A model generated the notes under the pieces. It was not told where the DNA came from. It ran no database searches and worked only from the letters and a program-made list of their open reading frames with translations. From Lachnospiraceae bacterium (lineage in GTDB: Bacteria > Bacillota > Clostridia > Lachnospirales > Lachnospiraceae): a stretch of 64,000 bases of DNA. A program made the position numbers and the translations under genes. The stretch covers positions 1 to 64,000 of the forward strand of contig JAFRSH010000031.1 of NCBI GenBank assembly GCA_017427685.1, written 5' to 3'. Positions 59,141 through 64,000 of the stretch are shown in pieces (position 1 is the first letter of the stretch; each line of letters begins with the position of its first letter).

Positions 59141-59821
59141 ATGAAGAAAAGGATTATAGGAATCATCTTAACAATCACATTACTGTGTGGCGTGCTTGTA
59201 GTTCCGACAGGCGAGAAGGCAGAGGCGAAGTCGAAGTATACATGGGATAAGAAGTTCAATACCACCGTAAACTACAATAAGTTGGGTTATAAAGGTTCAA
59301 AGGCGATTTTTGTTGATAGTAAAGCGCAGGCTAGGTATAAAGGTAATTTCCTTGAAGTGGGTGAGAAATTCAAGATTACCTTTAAGAACCTTCCTGAAGG
59401 AGCAAAAATTGAACTGCTGGGGTTCGAACTCAATTCTGATGGTCAGGCTTCTGAAGCAAAGATACTTGCTTATACACAAGTCCAACTTGATGAATGGCGA
59501 GTGTATCCACAAAGATTCCTTGATGAAGTTACCGATTGGGTAAAGGTGAAGATTGACAACGAAAAGGATACTGCAACAGTTTACGTCAAAGAGCCTCCGA
59601 AGAAGGAAGATTTAGAGCATGAGATAGGAATGTATCAGAACGGGGGCTTTTACGCAAAAGATGTGCTTGCTTATCCGTGTTCGGTTACTTTAACTTTCAA
59701 GATGACCGAAACGAACGGCAAATACAAATATGTTAGGGTTCAGATTCCTCAGTTGAACCTAAAAGAAGCCGTAGACCTTGGGCTTCCATGGCTCGAACAT
59801 TATTCGGAGTTTTACAGATAA
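59141..59821 (+). CDS. Secreted protein, function unknown
   Basis: 226 residues from ATG 59141 (GGAGAAAC upstream); the longer frame to 59045 overlaps the previous gene and would bury the signal peptide. The signal peptide (K-K-R-I-I-G-I-I-L-T-I-T-L-L-C-G-V-L-V-V-P) is cleaved near A-E-A-K. The mature part is beta-rich, with F-K-I-T-F-K-N-L-P-E-G-A-K-I-E-L resembling bacterial Ig-like strands. No catalytic motif seen. Confidence 0.72.
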   Translation: MKKRIIGIILTITLLCGVLVVPTGEKAEAKSKYTWDKKFNTTVNYNKLGYKGSKAIFVDSKAQARYKGNFLEVGEKFKITFKNLPEGAKIELLGFELNSDGQASEAKILAYTQVQLDEWRVYPQRFLDEVTDWVKVKIDNEKDTATVYVKEPPKKEDLEHEIGMYQNGGFYAKDVLAYPCSVTLTFKMTETNGKYKYVRVQIPQLNLKEAVDLGLPWLEHYSEFYR

Positions 59822-59847
59822 ATATCATGGCATTTTCCTTTCATAAA

Positions 59848-59880
59848 GAGCGTCTTGTGTAAGCAAGGCGTTCTTTTTTT
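59848..59880 (+). terminator. Intrinsic terminator
   Basis: GAGCGTCTTG - TGTAAG - CAAGGCGTTC followed by TTTTTTT. It ends the 58689-59821 unit. Confidence 0.88.
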
Positions 59881-59953
59881 CTTATTTTTATCCAAAACGT
59901 AAGTAAGGGAGCATTTGGCTCTCTGAAAACTAATCTTACAGAAAGGAAAAACC

Positions 59954-61337
59954 ATGAGAAAATGCAAGATAGAACTGACAAAGTCAATATCAGTCATGCT
60001 CTGTTTGCTACTGATATTCAGTACAGTTCCCGCCATGGCTTATACGAATGGACCCATCCCCGAAAAACTCATGCGGTGCGGGTAACCATACGTATGCGGG
60101 AAGAACATATGACAGTAGTGGACATTGGACGAATTACTGTGTGGTTTGTGGAAAGCCTACAAGTGGTTATGACCCGTCTTATTCAGGTGGCGGTTCATAT
60201 GCGAACGGAACCCCGAAAGTAACATCTTGTAGCCACGATTATGTAGTACAAAGCCGTAGTTATCTCGGGAATGGAATGCACTCATATACATCGAAGTGTC
60301 GATATTGCGGAGGAACAATAGCGGGGAGTACAGCATGTTCGATAATAGAGACACCTACGCCGAATACGTCCCGAGACCACAAGATTACGTCAAAATGTCA
60401 ATACTGTGGTGGTGTATCTGCTGCCAGATATGAGTCATGTACATGGAACAGCAAGGACGAGTGTCCTAAGTGTCATCAGAAAGCAACAGGTAGGTCGTGC
60501 AGTAACGGCGTGTGTAAAGACGGAAGTGCCACATATGACCCTTGTGGATGTACTAATTTTGGTGCGGCGGGCGGATGTGCTTTAAGTCTTGTGATTACAT
60601 GGAATAAGCAAGGACAGAACGCCAATGCAAGTATCGGTATCGGTTCCGGAACGTGTGCATGGCATGCGAATAATATCAGTTATGTCCATATCGCAAATGT
60701 ATTCCATGATACCATTATAGACTGCACGGATACTCACACAAGAAAGGTAGTAGCCCATGCAGAGGGTTCAGCGAACTGTTCGAAGTGCGCAGGTGGACAT
60801 ACTACTTCAAGTGATTTTACCATCAGCGAAGAGAGCGGATGGAAGACCGATTATGTAACGGGATGGCAACAGAACAACGCGTCCACACATAAGCGTACGG
60901 TACAAGAGAAATGTCAGTTCTGCGGAGCAACGAGGAACAGAAAGACAGAGACAGAGTCACATTCGTTTACGACAAGTTCTTCCACATCGGGATGGGAATA
61001 TAATAGTTCCTCTCATTGGAAGACTAAGACAAAGACCTCTACGTGTTCTGTATGCGGATATGTGAAGAGGGAAACCAGTAGGGTTAATGAAGGAAGCCAC
61101 TCCTTCACCGATACCTACAGTTCTTGGGTAGCAAGGGATGACGGATACTATTGGAGGACAAAAACATCGAAATGCTACTGTGGTTACACGATGACCTCTG
61201 ACGAGCGTGGAGAGAAAGTCCATACGCATATTTGGGTAAGTACGAGCGGAAGCTGGTATGACTACGATTCAACACGTCACGCCGGGATCAAAAGTGGAAG
61301 AGGAAGGGGCTTTTATAATCATCTCTTCCACTTTTGA
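59954..61337 (+). pseudogene. CxxC-rich secreted protein, frameshifted after the signal peptide
   Basis: The frame at ATG 59954 (AAAGGA upstream) encodes a signal peptide (S-V-M-L-C-L-L-L-I-F-S, cleavage near A-M-A-Y) and stops after about 42 codons. A +1 shift at the CCC run 60052-60054 would join it to a 420-residue frame ending at 61337. That frame has many zinc-ribbon-like pairs (C-V-V-C-G, C-R-Y-C-G, C-Q-Y-C-G, C-P-K-C-H, C-S-K-C, C-Q-F-C-G, C-S-V-C-G). Its last 17 codons run through a 17-bp inverted repeat, so the C terminus may also be truncated. The alternative is a sequencing error. Confidence 0.75.
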
Positions 61338-61339
61338 TC
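61286..61339. repeat. Perfect 17-bp inverted repeat
   Basis: Arms 61286-61302 (GATCAAAAGTGGAAGAG) and 61323-61339 with a 20-nt loop. It lies across the 3' end of the CxxC-rich frame. There is no U-tract on either strand, so it is not an ordinary terminator. It could be the end of a small mobile element or a REP-like palindrome. Confidence 0.8.
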
Positions 61340-61443
61340 TTCGCATGGTATAATACTTGCACAGGGCAGACAATTCTTTGTCGGTTTCTGAAATATCTTT
61401 GTTTTCTGGTTCATATCTAGGGGCGTTCCCCTGCATGATCCAC

Positions 61444-61474
61444 TTGATTTGGCAGGGAGACTTCCTGATATAAT
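61444..61474 (+). promoter_or_regulatory. Promoter candidate of the Rpn-family gene
   Basis: TTGATT (61444-61449), 19-nt spacer containing CAGG...CCTG dyad, TATAAT (61469-61474). Another extended -10 (TGGTATAAT) occurs near 61347-61355. Confidence 0.5.
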
Positions 61475-61529
61475 GAATATGTCTTTCTGTCGCATTTATT
61501 GGCCGTACGGCGGCAGAAAGGATGGTTAT

Positions 61530-62339
61530 ATGAATAAAGAGTATGACGAACTGTGTTTCACGGATGATTTTCTGTTCTGCAAGATTTTGACGGAAGATCT
61601 GGAGCTTTGCAAGAATCTGTTGGAGCTTATTCTCGGGATCGGAATTCGGAGAGTTAAATGTGCGGTCGGACAGAAGACTATCAGGAATGCTTATAAGAGC
61701 AAAGGCGTCAGATTTGACGTGTATGTTGAAGATGATGAGGATTCAGCCTTTGACATTGAAATGCAGGTTAAGGATCGCGCAGACCTGCCGAAGCGTAGCA
61801 GATACTATCAGGGAATGATGGATCTGAATCTCATCAGGAGAGGAGCTCCTTACAAGGCGCTCAAGAAGGGAATCGTTATTTTCTTCTGCCTGTTTGATCA
61901 TTTTGGGGCGGATCTACCGGTTTATACTTTTGAGAACTATTGCGCTCAGGAGAAAAGCATTAGACTCGGGGATGAAACCCAGAAGGTCTTTGTGAATACA
62001 GCCTGCACATCACCGGACATTCCGGAAAACATTAAGAATCTGTTTGAGTATATCAGAACAAGGAAAACCTCGGATGAGCTCACCAAAACTATTGAACAGA
62101 GGGTCGGCGAGGCTATTGAGCAGGAGAAATGGAGGGACGAGTATATGACACTTAAGAATAAGCTTGATGAAGTCAGGGAAGATGCCCTCTTGGAAGGTCG
62201 TGCAGAGGAAAGGAAAAGCCTCCTTATTTCACTGGTTTCAACAGGAAAACTTGATATTAATACTGCAGCTGAGATGATGGGAATCAGCCCTGAAGATTTT
62301 AACGCTATGATGGCAACTAAGACATCGATTATGTGCTAA
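61530..62339 (+). CDS. Rpn-family PD-(D/E)XK nuclease (recombination-promoting nuclease/putative transposase)
   Basis: 269 residues from ATG 61530 (GAAAGGA upstream). The nuclease core is G-V-R-F-D-V-Y-V-E-D-D-E-D then F-D-I-E-M-Q-V-K, i.e. the D...ExQ pattern of Rpn/PDDEXK_2 proteins near residues 68-86. R-S-R-Y-Y-Q-G-M-M-D and a helical C-terminal part (E-G-R-A-E-E-R-K-S-L-L) are family hallmarks. Such genes promote RecA-independent recombination and often occur in variable loci. It is flanked upstream by the 17-bp inverted repeat. Confidence 0.87.
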   Translation: MNKEYDELCFTDDFLFCKILTEDLELCKNLLELILGIGIRRVKCAVGQKTIRNAYKSKGVRFDVYVEDDEDSAFDIEMQVKDRADLPKRSRYYQGMMDLNLIRRGAPYKALKKGIVIFFCLFDHFGADLPVYTFENYCAQEKSIRLGDETQKVFVNTACTSPDIPENIKNLFEYIRTRKTSDELTKTIEQRVGEAIEQEKWRDEYMTLKNKLDEVREDALLEGRAEERKSLLISLVSTGKLDINTAAEMMGISPEDFNAMMATKTSIMC

Positions 62340-62363
62340 AATTAGATTGATGTACAATCTATC

Positions 62364-62390
62364 GGCGGGCAGACTGCCCGCCATTTTGAT
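62364..62390 (+). terminator. Terminator after the Rpn gene
   Basis: GGCGGGCA - GAC - TGCCCGCC followed by ATTTTGATT. It may serve both convergent genes. Confidence 0.75.
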
Positions 62391-62407
62391 TCTGGAACTG
62401 TATTATT

Positions 62408-63103
62408 TTACTTGATCGGTGATGAGAATCTGATGTACGGCGATTTGGGATCGCGGTTGTTGTAGACCCCTTCGAGCTGGCGCAGTACGACATTTTTGGG
62501 CCGCACGAAGCGGTGGTCATGACTGAGACCGCAGCGCGTTGCGGAGAGGCTTTTGAGCTGCTCGATAAGATCTTTAAGGAGCTGGACATTGTAATAGTCC
62601 GGCTCTTTATCGTATCCGAGGCAGGGGTAGGTTGCGTCGCCGAGGAAGATAAAGTCGTCGTTGACCATAAGCGCGAGTGATCCGCGGGCGTGTGATGTCC
62701 TTAAGGGGATGATGTCAAGCTTGACGCCGTCGTTTATCGTGATCCGTTCCGTCACAAGCGTCGCGTCCGGTGTGTAGTGCCCGATGTGTGAGCCGGCGTA
62801 GATCTTTTCTGCACGGATTGGTCTGTAGGAGAGTGATATCGTATCATCCGGAAGCATCTCGCCTTCACCGGGATGGTGCTTGGTGAGCCACCAGGTGTGA
62901 TCGCGGTGAAAATGCGAAACGATTATCACGGTACTTTCGGGAAGTGAGTAAAGAAAATCGAGATCGGCAAAGGAGCTTCCCACATCGAAAAGATAGGTGT
63001 GCTTTTCGCCGCGGATTATCCCTATGTCGGAAGACAGGGGATGCTCCACGCAGGGGATGTAGGAGATAATGTCGTCTATTCTTTTGATCTGTACTTCACT
63101 CAT
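62408..63103 (-). CDS. MBL-fold metallohydrolase
   Basis: 231 residues. Metal-binding H-F-H-R-D-H at 64-69, a third ligand in T-S-H-A-R-G near residue 135, and Asp in F-L-G-D-A-T-Y near residue 153. It belongs to the metallo-beta-lactamase superfamily of hydrolases; the substrate cannot be read from sequence. It starts at ATG 63103. It is convergent with the Rpn gene and back to back with uxuA across a 319-bp gap. Confidence 0.88.
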   Translation of the reverse strand: MSEVQIKRIDDIISYIPCVEHPLSSDIGIIRGEKHTYLFDVGSSFADLDFLYSLPESTVIIVSHFHRDHTWWLTKHHPGEGEMLPDDTISLSYRPIRAEKIYAGSHIGHYTPDATLVTERITINDGVKLDIIPLRTSHARGSLALMVNDDFIFLGDATYPCLGYDKEPDYYNVQLLKDLIEQLKSLSATRCGLSHDHRFVRPKNVVLRQLEGVYNNRDPKSPYIRFSSPIK

Positions 63104-63422
63104 GTTTTAATCCTGTTCCCTGTGTTTGATTCGTAAGATGTTCCCGGGTTCGCCGTGGTTGGATGGTCGAAAACAAACCATGGCATTAACAAATATCTTC
63201 AAAATTTTAATTTATATAATCGCGAAAATCAACAGTTATTTATATATATATGTATTCCGACTTCGTGGGATAACCATGTGGGCGAAGCGGGCAAGCAGCC
63301 TTTTCGGCCGGGATGCCAACTTCGCTTGCGATAATAAGGTTTTCGGCAAAATTTGATTGGTATATAATCAAGGCGGATGTAGACTCATTCTAGACAATAC
63401 TTTGCAAAAAGGAGCTTTCGAT
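63104..63422. other. Intergenic region between the MBL hydrolase and uxuA
   Basis: AT-rich, with a TA-repeat near 63240-63250, a GCGAAG/CTTCGC stem at about 63282-63326 and a TATAAT at 63362-63367 that has no good -35. It presumably contains uxuA control sites. No gene is convincing. Confidence 0.5.
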
Positions 63423-64000
63423 ATGCAGATGACTTTCCGCTGGTACGGAACCGGCAACGACACCATTACCCTTGAACAGATCAAGCAGATCCCCGGCGTT
63501 GAAGGGATCGTGTGGGCACTTCATGACAAGATGCCCGGGATCGTGTGGGAAGAAGACGAGATCAGGAAGGCAACGGACGAGATCAAGGCATACGGCTTTA
63601 ACGTGGACGTTGTGGAATCGGTCAATGTTCATGACGACATCAAGATCGGTCTTCCGACCCGCGACATGTACATCGAGAATTATAAGCAGACGCTCCGCAA
63701 CCTCGCGAAGTTCGGTGTGAAGGTAGTCTGCTACAACTTTATGCCCGTCTTTGACTGGACGAGGACCGAGCTCTTCCATCCCAACGAGGACGGCTCGACT
63801 TCCATGTACTATGAGAAGGACAAGATCATGGCAGACCCGAAGGAGATGGCTGAGTACATCACCGAGAAATGCAAGGGCTTCACGATGCCCGGTTGGGAGC
63901 CTGAGCGTATGGCCCGCCTTTCGGAGCTCTTTGAGGCGTACAAGGATGTGACGAAGGAGAAGCTTTGGGCGAACCTCGAGTACTTCCTTAATGCGCTTAT
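63423..64000 (+). CDS. uxuA: Mannonate dehydratase, 5' part (runs off the window)
   Basis: 192 codons are visible from ATG 63423, with AAAAGGAG upstream. The start M-Q-M-T-F-R-W-Y-G, then I-P-G-V-E-G-I-V-W-A-L-H-D and V-E-S-V-N-V-H-D-D-I-K-I-G, is typical of UxuA. R-N-L-A-K-F-G-V-K-V-V-C-Y-N-F-M-P-V-F-D-W precedes the metal site. It dehydrates D-mannonate to 2-keto-3-deoxygluconate in glucuronate breakdown. The frame is open to the edge. Confidence 0.93.
   Translation, partial: MQMTFRWYGTGNDTITLEQIKQIPGVEGIVWALHDKMPGIVWEEDEIRKATDEIKAYGFNVDVVESVNVHDDIKIGLPTRDMYIENYKQTLRNLAKFGVKVVCYNFMPVFDWTRTELFHPNEDGSTSMYYEKDKIMADPKEMAEYITEKCKGFTMPGWEPERMARLSELFEAYKDVTKEKLWANLEYFLNAL

Overview
The window looks like a chromosomal segment of an anaerobic, gut- or rumen-type Clostridia (Bacillota). 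The support is: a type I plus a type III (GlnN) glutamine synthetase, a glutamate synthase split into separate polypeptides, the DapL diaminopimelate route, an iron-sulfur type PurF, BspA-like leucine-rich surface proteins, a ferredoxin-containing aldo/keto reductase, and mannonate dehydratase at the right edge. The genus cannot be named from the sequence alone. No rRNA, tRNA or CRISPR array was seen.

Layout. (1) 0.3-9.3 kb is an accessory island, AT-richer than what follows: DUF4160/DUF2442, an XRE regulator, a RAYT-type transposase inside a comM-dprA unit whose dprA lacks its 3' end, a HigBA-like pair, an XRE/ImmA/PIN triad, a GG-leader peptide with four 11-residue repeats, and a second toxin/XRE-ImmA pair. 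The island ends in a 90-bp decayed copy of the XRE gene start. (2) 9.4-13.8 kb: secreted transglutaminase, GNAT, a TIR-membrane-Sel1 protein and a SpoU methyltransferase. (3) 13.8-45.6 kb is a nitrogen and glutamine island: glnA with an ANTAR antiterminator (minus), hicAB (hicA frameshifted), glnN-asnB (minus), a tiny GG-leader peptide and an ATPase (minus), the five-gene split glutamate synthase operon, a DUF3990/XRE module, a LacI-like sensor with GGDEF, then glmS, guaA-pyrG-purF-carA-carB, dapF and dapL. (4) 45.7-58.5 kb: BspA-type surface protein, LUD protein, thioredoxin, two oxidoreductases, a chemoreceptor, an orphan metal ABC permease, a duplicated-domain lipoprotein and a large cell-wall glycosyltransferase. 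(5) 58.6-62.4 kb is AT-richer again: small membrane and secreted proteins, a frameshifted CxxC-rich secreted protein, a 17-bp inverted repeat and an Rpn-type nuclease. (6) A metallo-beta-lactamase-fold hydrolase and a partial uxuA close the window.

How it works together. Glutamine is made by GlnA and GlnN and spent by seven amidotransferases encoded here: AsnB, GltS, GlmS, GuaA, PyrG, PurF and CarA. Five transcription units (glnA, glnN, gltS, glmS, guaA) have near-consensus promoters with 17-bp spacers. Each is followed within about 20 nt by a small hairpin of form GC-AANGNN-GT (hexaloop with A1 and G4), whose 3' side overlaps an intrinsic terminator. That is the geometry of an ANTAR-controlled antiterminator, and an ANTAR protein is encoded directly downstream of glnA. 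Its receiver domain has Asn where the phosphorylated Asp should be. The best candidate for a new system is therefore a glutamine-economy antitermination regulon that reaches beyond nitrogen assimilation into amino-sugar and nucleotide synthesis. Second are two GG-leader peptides with no maturation enzyme nearby; one is transcribed from a promoter with a CAGA tetranucleotide repeat immediately after the -10 box.
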